NCBI RefSeq assembly: GCF_900104725.1
Contig: NZ_LT629758.1
Location: 2,542,001-2,606,000 of the forward strand
Direction of reading: 5' to 3'
DNA length: 64,000 nt
Source: Actinoplanes derwentensis
GTDB lineage: Bacteria; Actinomycetota; Actinomycetes; Mycobacteriales; Micromonosporaceae
Shown here: piece by piece, positions 36,750 to 46,794 of the stretch
Numbering within the stretch: position 1 is the first letter of the stretch
Layout: the number at the start of each line of letters is the position of its first letter
Notes under the pieces: model-generated
The model's input: the letters and a program-made list of their open reading frames with translations, nothing else
What the model was told of the DNA's origin: nothing
The model's database searches: none
Translations under genes and position numbers: made by a program

Positions 36750-36915
36750 GCCATCGCCGCCTCCGGTAGACGCTGATCGCCAGGAAGAACACCTGATGAC
36801 CGAGCGCCTCACCCCGGAAAACGGTGAGAAGAAGGGCGTTGCCGGCGATGCCCACCGGCCAGGCGAGCCCGCTGCGGCGCGGACCGAACAGCGCCGAGCC
36901 GAGCCCGAACGCATG
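36750..36915 (-). pseudogene. pnuC: PnuC-type nicotinamide riboside transporter remnant
   Basis: The minus strand in the 457-bp gap before the permease operon encodes a fragment resembling PnuC: SGLAWPVGIAGNALLLTVFRG, then HQVFFLAISVYRRRRW. PnuC normally has seven helices and about 200 residues; only about 55 residues remain, with no start and no stop in keeping. It is an old deletion remnant. The rest of the gap shows no gene. Confidence 0.5.
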
Positions 36916-37098
36916 CCGAGGATCTCCCCCGCTGGCGGAACGGCTGGTCCGCGGTCACCTGCCAGCGGGCGATGTAGAACGTAGTGATCGGATCGTCCGG
37001 CCAAGTCGCGGTTCGTCGTAGGCTCGCCACAGATCCGCAGTGCCCCCCACGCGCTGTGGCTATCGCGTAGCCTGCCCGTTGATCGGGGAGGGTGGAGT

Positions 37099-40000
37099 TT
37101 GTTCGCACTCGTTTTCGACGCGGTGCGGGCGCGGACCGCGCAGGTACTGACAATCTTCGTGCTGACCACGCTGGCCGCCACCGTCGCTGCCGCCGGTCCT
37201 TGGTACGCCTACGCATCCGCGACCCGCGCCGCCGAGGCGCAGCTGAGCGCCGCCTCGGCGGCCCAGCGCAACGTCTCGATCCAGACCGAGACCGATACCC
37301 AGAATGACGCGGCCGGCGCGCTCCGCCGGTTCGCCGACCTCGCCGCCGGTGAGCTGTCCAGCTCACTGGACCAGCCGGTGCGCGGGATCCAGCTGCGGCT
37401 GAGCGTCACCCGGGCCGGCGGAGACGCGAACATGGCGGTCGCCTACCGGGACGACCTCTGTCAGTACGTCCGCCTCGACGGGCCCTGTCCGTCCGCCCCC
37501 TTCCAGATCGCGGTCAGCAACACCACCGCCCAGAACCTGGGGCTGGAGATCGGCGACAAACTGACCCTGCTGGGCCGGTTGAGCGCCCCGTTCCAGTTCA
37601 CGGTCGTCGCCCGTTACTCGATGCGCGATCCCACTGACCCGTATTGGAGCAATCCACTGTTCCGGGCCGAGGTCCGCGGACTGGACCCGGTCTTCACACC
37701 GGTCGAGACGTTCGGTTCCGGCGGGTTCTCGCAGCCGACGCTCACCTACGACGTCCAGGTCCCGCCAGACCTGATCCGCGGTGACGGCGGGCAGCGCCTC
37801 GGTGTCGCGCTGGCCGATGCCGAGGCCCGGCTGAACCTGGACCGGCTGCGGATGATCACCGGCATCGGCACGGTACTGAAGCGTATCGCCGAGGACCGGG
37901 ACACCGTGCGCCGCGGCGTTCTGACCGTGGGCCTGCAGACGCTGATCCTCACCTGGTTCGCGATCGGGATCGCCGGACGTTGCACCGGCCGGGACCGGCG
38001 TACCGACCTGGCGCTGCTCAAACTGCGCGGCGTGAGCCGGGGCGGCATCCTGCGGCTGGCCTGGGGACAACACCTGGTGCCGCTGCTGCTCGGTGTGCTG
38101 GCCGGTGCGCCCGCCGGTCTTCTGCTCGCCGGTGGCCTGGCCGGGTCGGTGCCCCCGGGCGACCGGGGCGCCGCGCTGTTGCTCGTCGGAGCCGCCGTCG
38201 CCGCCGTACTGCTCGGCAGCCTGCTCGTGCTGAGCATCGGTGAGGCGCTGGTGCTGCGGCAGCCGGTCGCGGTACTGCTGCAGCGCTCGGCGATGGAACG
38301 CGCCGACTGGCGCTCCACCCTGGTCGACCAGGTGCTCGCCGCCGTCGCTGCCGCCGCGGTATACCAGGCCCGGTCCGGCGGGCCGGAGGACGGCCTCAAG
38401 GCCGCCGCGCCCGCGCTCGCCGCACTGGCGGTGGCACTGCTGGCCGCGCGGCTACTGGTACGCGTCGCCGACCGGGCCGGTGGCGTGGCCTTGCGTGGCG
38501 GGCGGCTCCGGCTCGGCCTCACCACCGTCCTGGTCTCCCGGCAACACGGCGTCGACCGGGTGTTCGCCCTGATCGTGGTGGCGGTCGCCATCTTCGTCAC
38601 GGCGGCCGGCGGGCTGGCCGCCGACCGTACCGTTCGGGCCGATCGCAGCGCCGCGGAGCTGGGCGCCGCCCGGGTGCTCAAGGTGGAGGCGCCGAACCGT
38701 ACGGCGCTGCTCGCGGCGGTCCGCCGGGCCGATCCGGGTGGCCTGGAGGCGATGGCGGTGGTCGCCGACACCACGACCATCCCGCCGGTGCTGGCCGTGG
38801 ACACCACACGGCTCGCCGCGGTTGCCGAGTGGCGCCCCGAGTTCGGGCCGGTCGGTCTGCTCCCGGACGCGACGGCGGCCGGCAGCGTGAAACCGCTGCC
38901 GATGGTCACCGGCGACCGGTTGACCCTCCGGACGCGGTACGAGGGCACCGCCCCGGTCACTGTCGAGCTGCTGCTCCAGCACGAGGGCACCGGCCTGCCG
39001 GTGCAGGTCGACTTCGGTGTCCTGGACCCGGGCGAGGGTACGGTTTCAGCTCCGGCCCCCGGATGCGCCGCCGCGCCTGGCTGTCGCCTGGTCCGCTGGG
39101 GGCTGACCGTGCCGGGCTGGAGAAGCACGTGGAACCCGCTCCCGCCGGACACCGTGGTGACGCTGCAGAGCCTGCGGCAGGACGGCCCTGCGGTGGAGGT
39201 CCTGGACCCCGCCGGGTTCGGCGATGTCGGCTGGTGGCGGCCCGCCATCGGGGGCGTCGCCATCGACATCGCCACGACCGAAGACGGCCTGCGGCTGTCC
39301 GCCGACCGCAACGAGCTGGCAGTGCCGGTGAGTGGCACCGAGGTCTGGGCGTCCGACACCTCGATGCCTGTACCGGTGGTGCTGGCCGGCGAGGCTCCGG
39401 CCGAGTGGCGGCTCACCGATCCGCTGCTGAGCTCGTTCGGCCAGGTCCCGGCGCGGGTCGCCGGCACCGCGCGGGCCCTGCCCGGGCTGGGAACGACCGG
39501 GATCCTCGTCGACCTGGACGCCACCCGCCGTGTCGCGGGTGAGAGCGAGCCGCCCGGGCAGTTCCAGGTCTGGCTCTCCGCCGGCGCCCGCGCGGGCCTG
39601 GTGGCCGACCTGACCGCGGCCGGGCTTACCGTGATCAGGGACGACAGCGTCGCGGGACGATCCGCCGTCCTCGGCCGCCAGGGACCGGCGGCTGTCGCGC
39701 GGTTCGGGTCGCTGGCCGGCTTGGTCGTGCTGCTGCTCGCCGCGGCCACGACAGCCGTCGCCGTCGCCGTCGACCGGCCCATGCTGCGCGGGCACCTCGA
39801 GGCGCTACGCCTGCAAGGAATACCCGCCCCGGTCGCGGTCACCACGGGTTGTGCCGGGACGGCCGCCCTCGTACTGGCCGGTCTGTCGGTCGGTGTGTTC
39901 GCCGCCTCGATGGCCGGGCCGCTCACCCGGATCGTCGTGCCACCGTTCACCGACGGCTGGGCGGTGCTGCCGCCGCCGGCCACCCTCAGCGGCGCCGTGC

Positions 40001-40194
40001 TCGCGCTGTCCGCGCTGGTCGCCCTCGTCGTGCTCGGCGTGACCGGGTGGCTGTCGGTGCTGCCGATCCTTCGCAGCCTGCGAGCGCCCGGTTCGGCGCC
40101 GCCCGCCGCGCCGCCGCCTGACCGGCATGCCGGCGGCGTGCCGACTGGCGTGCCGGCCGGTCCCGGTGCCGACCCGAAAGAGGACGGTCGATGA
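37099..40194 (+). CDS. large FtsX/MacB-type ABC permease
   Basis: The 1031-residue protein starts with TTG 37099 after a purine-rich GGGGAGGGTGGAG. It has one helix at the N-terminus, an extracytoplasmic domain, a block of helices at about 275-480 with the FtsX-like LLKLRGVSRGGILRL, a second large extracytoplasmic domain, and four terminal helices (residues about 860-1000, with LEALRLQGIPAPV). This is a duplicated MacB/FtsX layout. It ends in the ATGA overlap with its partner gene. No ATP-binding subunit is encoded nearby. Possible roles are peptide or lipid export or envelope remodelling. Confidence 0.85.
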   Translation: MFALVFDAVRARTAQVLTIFVLTTLAATVAAAGPWYAYASATRAAEAQLSAASAAQRNVSIQTETDTQNDAAGALRRFADLAAGELSSSLDQPVRGIQLRLSVTRAGGDANMAVAYRDDLCQYVRLDGPCPSAPFQIAVSNTTAQNLGLEIGDKLTLLGRLSAPFQFTVVARYSMRDPTDPYWSNPLFRAEVRGLDPVFTPVETFGSGGFSQPTLTYDVQVPPDLIRGDGGQRLGVALADAEARLNLDRLRMITGIGTVLKRIAEDRDTVRRGVLTVGLQTLILTWFAIGIAGRCTGRDRRTDLALLKLRGVSRGGILRLAWGQHLVPLLLGVLAGAPAGLLLAGGLAGSVPPGDRGAALLLVGAAVAAVLLGSLLVLSIGEALVLRQPVAVLLQRSAMERADWRSTLVDQVLAAVAAAAVYQARSGGPEDGLKAAAPALAALAVALLAARLLVRVADRAGGVALRGGRLRLGLTTVLVSRQHGVDRVFALIVVAVAIFVTAAGGLAADRTVRADRSAAELGAARVLKVEAPNRTALLAAVRRADPGGLEAMAVVADTTTIPPVLAVDTTRLAAVAEWRPEFGPVGLLPDATAAGSVKPLPMVTGDRLTLRTRYEGTAPVTVELLLQHEGTGLPVQVDFGVLDPGEGTVSAPAPGCAAAPGCRLVRWGLTVPGWRSTWNPLPPDTVVTLQSLRQDGPAVEVLDPAGFGDVGWWRPAIGGVAIDIATTEDGLRLSADRNELAVPVSGTEVWASDTSMPVPVVLAGEAPAEWRLTDPLLSSFGQVPARVAGTARALPGLGTTGILVDLDATRRVAGESEPPGQFQVWLSAGARAGLVADLTAAGLTVIRDDSVAGRSAVLGRQGPAAVARFGSLAGLVVLLLAAATTAVAVAVDRPMLRGHLEALRLQGIPAPVAVTTGCAGTAALVLAGLSVGVFAASMAGPLTRIVVPPFTDGWAVLPPPATLSGAVLALSALVALVVLGVTGWLSVLPILRSLRAPGSAPPAAPPPDRHAGGVPTGVPAGPGADPKEDGR

Positions 40195-43100
40195 TCTCGC
40201 TGGTCTTCGTCATGCTCTGGCACCGCCGAGGGCAGGCCGTCACCCTGGCACTGCTCGGCCTGCTGGCGGTCACCTCCGCGGTCGCCGCGCCGGCCTATCT
40301 GATCGCGGTCGACCGTGCGGTCGCCGCCGGGCAGATCGCCACCGCCGCGTCGAACGAACTCGGCCTGGTGGCGAGCGCGGTGCAGAACGAGCGCGTCACC
40401 ACCGAGGACGACACCCAGAACCCGAGCCAGGCGGAGCAGGGTGGTTTGCAGTTCGGCGACGTGGCCACGGCGCTGATCGCCCTGCCCGGCTTCACCTACG
40501 TCTACTCGGCGGAGTACTGGGTCATCGGCATCGACCCGAACCCGGCGAACGCCGATCTCTTCGTCTATCGCCAGGACGTCTGCGCCCACCTGCAGATCCT
40601 CACCGGCCGCTGCCTGGCCGCCGAAGGCGACATAATGCTCGGGGAGCACACGGCGCAGCGGCTGAACCTGAAGGCCGGCGACTCGGTCGAGCTACGGTCG
40701 GCCCTGCCGAGTCCGGATCCGAAGCGGAAGGTCTGGCTACCGGACGGGAAGCCGCGGCGCCTGCTGATCGCCGGCACCTACCGGCCGACCGAGCCGAGTG
40801 CCAGCTTCTGGGGCGCCCGCGGCTACTTCACCGCGACACCGGAGACCGGCCCGGGCGAACCGATCTTCACCGCCGCGGTGACACAGCAGACGATGGACCA
40901 CGGCCAGATCACGCTGGCGATGGAGGGCCGGGCCGGGCCGGCCGCGTTGCACCCCGACCGTCTCGGCCAGCTCCGGGCCGACCTGCAGAGCCTGGATCGG
41001 ACCACCGCCGACGTCGGCATGGCGGTGAAGATCGACACCGGCATCACGGCACTGCTGGACCGCATCGACATCGGACAGTCGTCGACCCGGCTGCTCGTGC
41101 CGGTGATGGCCGCGCCACTGATCCTGCTCGCCTGCTTCACCATCTTCCTCACCGTCGGCTACGGCCTCGAGGGCCGGCAGAGCGAGTTGGCGGTCGTCGC
41201 GCTGCGCGGCTCGCGATGGTGGACGCGGTGGTGGCTGGCGGCCGGCGAGAGCCTCATCGCGGTCCTGGCCGGTGCCCTGTGCGGCTGCCTGATCGGGCAG
41301 TTGCTGGTAAACGCGATCGCGGTGATCGTCTTCCCGGACGGCGGCATCCCCTCCAGCTGGACCTCCCTGCGCTACGCACCACTGGCTGCGGGGGCGGCGC
41401 TGCTGTCCGTGGTGGTGGCCCAGCGCCGCCAGTTCGTCGGCTCGGTCGCCGGACTGCTGCGCCGGAACCCCTCCGCCGCCAACGGCCGGTGGGCGATCGC
41501 GGCGGAGGTGCTCGCCGTACTCCTCGCCATCGCCGCCTCGGTCCAGCTCGTACTCTCCAAGGGGTCGCTGACCGGGGTGGGCCTGTTCGCACCCGCCATC
41601 CTGATGCTCGCCCTCGGCCTGCTCGCCGCCCGCGCCCTGCTCCCCTTGATCAGCCGGTACGCGGTCCGCGCTCTGCACCGCGGCCGTCTCGGTGTCGCCC
41701 TGGCCGGTCTGCAGCTCGCCCGGCGACCCGGCGCCGGCCGGCTCTTCGCACTGCTGACGGCCACCATGGCGGTGGCCGGATACGCGACCTGCGCGGTGGA
41801 CACCGCCGCCGCCGGCCGCACCGTCGAGGCAACCCTCGGCATCGGTGCGGACCGGGTCCTCACTGTGCAGACGGCACAACCCCAGCAGCTGCTGGCCGCG
41901 GTACGCCGGATCGACCCGGACGGTGACTTCGCCATGGCGGTCACCCGGCTGCCCCCGGGCGGCTCCGCCGGCGACGCGCCCGGCCTGGCCGTGGACTCCA
42001 CCCGGCTGGCGGCCGTCGCGGCGTGGCCGAACGACGGACCCGGCCCGGCCGAGGTCGCCAGCCGGTTGCGCCCGGAGTTGCCGGCTCCACCGGAGTTCCC
42101 CGGCCCGGACATCGCCGTCGACGTGTCGGCGTCCGGCCTGGTACCGGGCACGAAAGGCCTGCGGCTCCAGGTGTCGGTCTCGTCGCTGAACGGGATCGGT
42201 GACGCGGTGATCGAACTCGGTGAACTGCAGAACCGGTCGGCCACGTACAAGCAGAGGATCGCGGTCTGTCAGGAAGGATGCCGGATCGACGGCATCGGGT
42301 TCGCCCGGACCGGCTCGTCCCCCATCACCGCCTCGGTGGTGCTCCACGGCATGCGCGCCACCGGCACGCCCGTCGCCCAACTGGCCGACCCGAACAGCTG
42401 GCGGGCAAGCCCGGAGGTGCGGCTGGCGCAGGCGCCGGACGGCCTGCGGGTCGACTTCGCCGAATCGGTCAGCGTCTCCCAGCTCGTCTGGATCAAGCCG
42501 GCCAGCACACCGGACCCGATCCCAGTCGTCGTGGCCGGTGGCCGCCTCGCCGACGACGTCATCAGCGGCCTGGACGCCAAGCCCATGCTGATCACCGACA
42601 CCGAGACCCTGCCGGTCGTGCCCCAACTGGGCCGCCGGGCCGTCGTGGTCGACCTCGAGTACGCGGACCGGATAACCATGAACGCCGGCCTCGGCAACGC
42701 TCCACAGATCTGGCTCAACGCGGCGGCACCGCCGGACATCCTGGACCGTGTCTCGGCACAGGGTCTCACCGTCTTCGCCGACGTCCGCTCCGATCAGTTA
42801 CGCCGCCGCCTCGAACAGCAGGGGCCGGCGCTGGCGCTCTGGTTCCACGTACTGGCCGGCGCTCTGGCCGTACTGCTGGGAGCAGGCGCACTGGTGCTGG
42901 CGGCAGCGGTGGACCGGCGCCGCCGGGTCGAGGACCTCTCCGTGCTGCGGACCCAGGGGCTGTCTCCCGGCCCGGCCGGACAGGCGATGCTCTGGACGTA
43001 CCCGGCACTGGCCGCTGTCGCCGTAGTGATCGGACTGTCGGTCGCGGCGATCGCGTGGCTGGTCACCGGCTGGGCACTGCCGCTCGCCGGCCCGTACCCG

Positions 43101-43241
43101 CCGGACCTCCCACTGCCCGGCTGGCCACGAGTCACCGTGCTGCTCGCGGTGGGTGCGGTGGTTCTGCTGGTACACACGGCCGTGGCCGTCGCCACGGGAC
43201 GCGATCTGCGCCGGCGTGTGATGCGCCGGGGAACGCGTTGA
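40191..43241 (+). CDS. large FtsX/MacB-type ABC permease, partner of the preceding gene
   Basis: The 1016-residue protein has the same plan as its upstream neighbour: an N-terminal helix, an extracytoplasmic domain, a helix block with VALRGSRWWTRWWLAAGE, a second extracytoplasmic domain with two Cys (VCQEGCRIDG), and terminal helices with LRTQGLSPGPAGQAML. Its ATG overlaps the preceding TGA by 4 bp (ATGA). The two probably form a heterodimer. The matching ATPase is not in the window, and no gene follows on this strand until 46795. Confidence 0.85.
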   Translation: MISLVFVMLWHRRGQAVTLALLGLLAVTSAVAAPAYLIAVDRAVAAGQIATAASNELGLVASAVQNERVTTEDDTQNPSQAEQGGLQFGDVATALIALPGFTYVYSAEYWVIGIDPNPANADLFVYRQDVCAHLQILTGRCLAAEGDIMLGEHTAQRLNLKAGDSVELRSALPSPDPKRKVWLPDGKPRRLLIAGTYRPTEPSASFWGARGYFTATPETGPGEPIFTAAVTQQTMDHGQITLAMEGRAGPAALHPDRLGQLRADLQSLDRTTADVGMAVKIDTGITALLDRIDIGQSSTRLLVPVMAAPLILLACFTIFLTVGYGLEGRQSELAVVALRGSRWWTRWWLAAGESLIAVLAGALCGCLIGQLLVNAIAVIVFPDGGIPSSWTSLRYAPLAAGAALLSVVVAQRRQFVGSVAGLLRRNPSAANGRWAIAAEVLAVLLAIAASVQLVLSKGSLTGVGLFAPAILMLALGLLAARALLPLISRYAVRALHRGRLGVALAGLQLARRPGAGRLFALLTATMAVAGYATCAVDTAAAGRTVEATLGIGADRVLTVQTAQPQQLLAAVRRIDPDGDFAMAVTRLPPGGSAGDAPGLAVDSTRLAAVAAWPNDGPGPAEVASRLRPELPAPPEFPGPDIAVDVSASGLVPGTKGLRLQVSVSSLNGIGDAVIELGELQNRSATYKQRIAVCQEGCRIDGIGFARTGSSPITASVVLHGMRATGTPVAQLADPNSWRASPEVRLAQAPDGLRVDFAESVSVSQLVWIKPASTPDPIPVVVAGGRLADDVISGLDAKPMLITDTETLPVVPQLGRRAVVVDLEYADRITMNAGLGNAPQIWLNAAAPPDILDRVSAQGLTVFADVRSDQLRRRLEQQGPALALWFHVLAGALAVLLGAGALVLAAAVDRRRRVEDLSVLRTQGLSPGPAGQAMLWTYPALAAVAVVIGLSVAAIAWLVTGWALPLAGPYPPDLPLPGWPRVTVLLAVGAVVLLVHTAVAVATGRDLRRRVMRRGTR

Positions 43242-43353
43242 CACCGGGAGTGGGGTTGAGAACGGCGACCTTTCGGGGCTGACTCACGGTCGGCAGTTCG
43301 GGCATGTCGGCATGTCGATTGGTCGCGCGCCGATCAGCAGCACACTGGCGCCG

Positions 43354-45534
43354 TCATTCGGTAGTTCTTGTCTCCATGTGGGTGGGGATCCTGATGGTGA
43401 ATTCGGCCCCTGCTCCGGGGGTGGACGTTACCTGGATGGTGCCGCCGTGCTTCTGCACGATGGTGGCGTAGGCCATGCTCAGTCCCTGCCCGGTGCCTTT
43501 GCCGACCTCCTTGGTGGTGAAGAAGGGGTCGAAGATCCGTAGCTGGGTGGCCTCGTCCATGCCGATGCCGTCGTCAGCGACGGTGATGCGGATGTCGTCC
43601 GCGGTCCGGGCGGTGCGGACGGTGATATGGCCGAGCCCGCCCCCACGCTGCGGTGCGGCCGCCTCGACCGCGTGTGCGGAGTTGACGATGAGGTTGAGGA
43701 TGACCTGCTTGAGTTCACCTTCGTAGCAGGGTACGAGGCCGACGTCGGGGCCCAGGTCGAGTTCCAGTTCGGCGTGGTACTTCCACTCGTTGCGGGCGAC
43801 CTGGGAGGTGCTCTCGACCGCGCGGTTGAGATCGACGTCGCCGAGGCCGTGACCGGGGTGGGAGAAGTCCTTCATGGCCCGGACGATCTGAGCGACCCGG
43901 GCGAGCCCTTCCAGCGACTCGGTCATCGCGGTGGGCACCTCGGCGACGAGGAAATCGAGGTCGAGGTCAGGGTCGATCGCGGCGATGGGTTCGCGGAGCT
44001 GGATGACGGCGTCCAACAGTTGGGTGAAGGACTGTTCGACGAAGCGGGTGTTGTCGGAGACGAACTGGATCGGAGTATTGATCTCGTGGGCGATGCCGGC
44101 CGCGAGTTGGCCGATCGCTTCGAGCCGGTTGGTCTGGTTGAGTTGGCGTTCCAGCGCGCTGATCCGGGTGACGTCGGCGCCGATGCCGATGACGCCGATG
44201 CGGCCGTTCCCGATGGGTTGGGGCAGTGCGCTCATCAGGATGGTGCGCAGGCTGCGGTCGGGGCCGGTCACAGTGGCATGGTGGTCGACGATCGGCTCGT
44301 TGGTCTCCAGCACGCGGGCTTCCAGGCCGGACAACAGCGTGGCGAGTTCGTCCGCCGCCCCGATCTCGTGCTCGGTACGGCCGGTGAGATCAGTGTCGGC
44401 CGGGAGGCCTCGGGTGGCGAGGAAAGCCGCGTTGTGACCCACGTAGCGGCCCTCGGGATCCTTCCAGTAGATGAGGTGCGGGATCGACGAGATGACCCCG
44501 GTCAGCACCGCCTTCTCCACCGACAGATCGGCAGCGAGTGATTCGGCACGGTTCTTGGCCGCCTTCTGCGCCTGTTCGGCGTTGTACCGCTTGGTGATGT
44601 CCCGTTCGACGGCCATCAGGCTGACGACGCCCTCGTCGTCGGCGACCCGGTACAGAGCCACACGCATCCAGCAGAACCGTCCGTCCTTGGTGCGGGTCTC
44701 GAACTCCGGGAGGACCATCGATTCGCCGACGGCCAGTGCGGAGAGGTCGAGGGGCGGGAGGGTGTCGGCGCCGAGCAGGTCGGTCCGCAGCCGCCCGGTC
44801 GCCTCCGCCCGGGTGTACCCGCTCAGGGTGATGAAGGCATCGTTGACCCACTCGATCCGGCCTTCGGTGTCGGCGATCACGACGCCGTCCTCCATGTGCC
44901 GGGCCACCAGGGCGAGCCGGGACGCTTCCCGGGTGGCGTGGTGCAGTTCCTCCTGGGTACGGACGGCGTTCGTCTCGTCGGTGAGGGTGAGCACGGCCTG
45001 GGCGTCGCCGTGGCCGCGTACCGGGTCGGCGCGTATCCGCCACCAGCGCGGGCCCTCGGCCGTCTCGACCTGGTGGGTGGCGGTGACCTGGCTCGCCTGG
45101 TTCCTCAGCATGTGCCGGACCTGGGTGGCCGCCTCCTGGGTCAGCGTGCCGAGCCCCTTCACCGACCGGTCCGCCAGCGTGAAGAAGCTGGTCGCGGTAC
45201 GGTCACCCCGCGCCCGGTCCTGCATCGTGCCCCATACCTGGTTGGTGTCGACGATCCGGCCGTCACCGTCCAGGATGCACAGGCCCGCGTCGATCGAGTC
45301 GATGACGGCCCGTAGCAGCTGTTCGGCGTTGCGGATGCGCTCGGTGCGTTCGACCAGGCGACGTTGCAGCGTCATGTTGCGCTGCCAGGTGGCCAGGGCC
45401 GCGCTGTCGGGTTCCCCGGTGGTGCGCCGCTCGGCCGCGACGACCAGGGCGTCGATGGTGCGCCGCTGTTCCTCGATCGTGCGGCGCAGCGCCGCGGTCT
45501 CGTCGGTGTCGGGCTTCGTCGCGGTGTCGGTCAT
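43354..45534 (-). CDS. cytoplasmic PAS-containing sensor histidine kinase
   Basis: The 726-residue protein begins with a coiled segment, then three PAS-type domains ([43 protein letters not shown]), a HisKA-type dimerisation region with the phosphorylated His in [14 protein letters not shown] (near residue 482), and an HATPase domain ([33 protein letters not shown]). It has no membrane segment. The gene follows the FIST gene by 19 bp on the same strand. The two response-regulator genes on the divergent strand lack a kinase of their own, so they are likely partners. Confidence 0.92.
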   Translation of the reverse strand: MTDTATKPDTDETAALRRTIEEQRRTIDALVVAAERRTTGEPDSAALATWQRNMTLQRRLVERTERIRNAEQLLRAVIDSIDAGLCILDGDGRIVDTNQVWGTMQDRARGDRTATSFFTLADRSVKGLGTLTQEAATQVRHMLRNQASQVTATHQVETAEGPRWWRIRADPVRGHGDAQAVLTLTDETNAVRTQEELHHATREASRLALVARHMEDGVVIADTEGRIEWVNDAFITLSGYTRAEATGRLRTDLLGADTLPPLDLSALAVGESMVLPEFETRTKDGRFCWMRVALYRVADDEGVVSLMAVERDITKRYNAEQAQKAAKNRAESLAADLSVEKAVLTGVISSIPHLIYWKDPEGRYVGHNAAFLATRGLPADTDLTGRTEHEIGAADELATLLSGLEARVLETNEPIVDHHATVTGPDRSLRTILMSALPQPIGNGRIGVIGIGADVTRISALERQLNQTNRLEAIGQLAAGIAHEINTPIQFVSDNTRFVEQSFTQLLDAVIQLREPIAAIDPDLDLDFLVAEVPTAMTESLEGLARVAQIVRAMKDFSHPGHGLGDVDLNRAVESTSQVARNEWKYHAELELDLGPDVGLVPCYEGELKQVILNLIVNSAHAVEAAAPQRGGGLGHITVRTARTADDIRITVADDGIGMDEATQLRIFDPFFTTKEVGKGTGQGLSMAYATIVQKHGGTIQVTSTPGAGAEFTIRIPTHMETRTTE

Positions 45535-45553
45535 CGGGTCTCCTCGAAGTCGG

Positions 45554-46693
45554 TCAGCCGAACGCCACGGCCACCAGTGTCTGGTTCATGTGCATGCCGT
45601 TGAACTGCTCGCCGTATGTGCTGAAGCCGATCGCCCGATGCTCAGCGAGGAAGGTGCCGACCTTCTCGGCCAGCCCGTGTTCCTCGAACTCCAGGCGGCG
45701 CAGGATGCAGTCGAAGGTGAGTACGGCGCTGATCGAGCCGAGTTCGGCGGCGATCGCGTCGAACCGCTCGGTGAGCGTCTCCAGCATCCCTGCGGGCCGG
45801 CCGAGGCGCAGGACGTCACCGGTGTCGACCCGGGCGAACATGCTCAGCGACTCGTCGGCGTTGACCGCGGCGATGCTGCGGATCCAGCTCGACCCGCCCG
45901 CGTTCAGCAGCAGCGGATGCGTTGAGAACGTCGTCGGGCCGATGTCGGCCAGAGTGGTGCCGACCGCCTCCGCGTAGGCCGAGGCGGCGGGCCGCCCGTT
46001 GAACTGCCGGATGATCCGCCGGTCGGCGTCCACGTCGGTGGCCACCAGAATGGTGTCCGTCGGCTCGTGATGCTGCAGCCGCAGCAGATGGAACGGTGCC
46101 CCGGTCCGGACCAGCGTGACCGTGGCGGTGTTGGCCAGGAATTTTCCATCGTGGTAGACGGCGGTGTGGGCGAAGGCCAGATCGTCGCCGGCGGAGCCTC
46201 CCACGATCGGCACATCGCCCAGTGTCGCCATCAGGTTGGCGGCCAGCAGGTCTTCGTTACGGGTCAGCCCGTCGGTGAGCAACACCGCGAAGCCCTCGCC
46301 GTCGGCGGAGAGCTCCGACCGCAGCCCGGCCAGGGCCGAGCCGGCCTGTTCGACGGCGGTGGCGGTGTCGTCGAGAGGGCCGACCGTTATCGTCCGGGTC
46401 TGGAGGCCGCCCCCGGTGAGTGCGGCGGCGCAGATACCGGTCCGCTCGTAACCGTTCGGTCCGATGTTTCCGGAGCTGGTGCACCCGATGACCTGGTCAC
46501 CGAAATGCTGTTTCAGTGCCGGTCCCACCACCTCGAGGTCGTAGCCGGTGGACACGAAAACCGTGTAGAGATCGGCCTGGGAGCCGAGCGCGGCGGCGAT
46601 CTCGGCCACCGCGGCAGCGCCGTCCGACAGATGCGACGCCGCTGACGCGGCGGCGATGTGCTGCCCGCTTCGGGGCAGAGCGGTCGTGACCAT
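45554..46693 (-). CDS. FIST domain sensor protein
   Basis: The 379-residue protein has a FIST_N domain (LYTVFVSTGYDLEVVGPALKQ, VIGCTSSGNIGPNGYERTG) and a FIST_C domain (PAASAYAEAVG, DCILRRLEFE, IGFSTYGEQFNGMHMNQTLV). FIST proteins are thought to bind small ligands, perhaps amino acids, and feed signal-transduction partners. ATG 46693 with AGGGGAAA upstream is preferred to the longer frame to 46783. The histidine kinase gene lies 19 bp downstream, so FIST is probably its input subunit. Confidence 0.9.
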   Translation of the reverse strand: MVTTALPRSGQHIAAASAASHLSDGAAAVAEIAAALGSQADLYTVFVSTGYDLEVVGPALKQHFGDQVIGCTSSGNIGPNGYERTGICAAALTGGGLQTRTITVGPLDDTATAVEQAGSALAGLRSELSADGEGFAVLLTDGLTRNEDLLAANLMATLGDVPIVGGSAGDDLAFAHTAVYHDGKFLANTATVTLVRTGAPFHLLRLQHHEPTDTILVATDVDADRRIIRQFNGRPAASAYAEAVGTTLADIGPTTFSTHPLLLNAGGSSWIRSIAAVNADESLSMFARVDTGDVLRLGRPAGMLETLTERFDAIAAELGSISAVLTFDCILRRLEFEEHGLAEKVGTFLAEHRAIGFSTYGEQFNGMHMNQTLVAVAFG

Positions 46694-46794
46694 GGATTTC
46701 CCCTGTCTGCCGCCTACTCCTTCGGCCCCGCGATGACGAAGCTGAGCTGCGCATTCAGCGTCGTTTCCCGGCGTACGGGACATATGCTGCGCCG

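Noticed and set aside
37746-40649. A minus-strand open frame of 967 codons over the first giant permease gene
   Set aside because: It has Ser/Thr/Arg-rich, low-complexity composition, no motif and no ribosome-binding site. The plus strand encodes a membrane protein with a clear fold.
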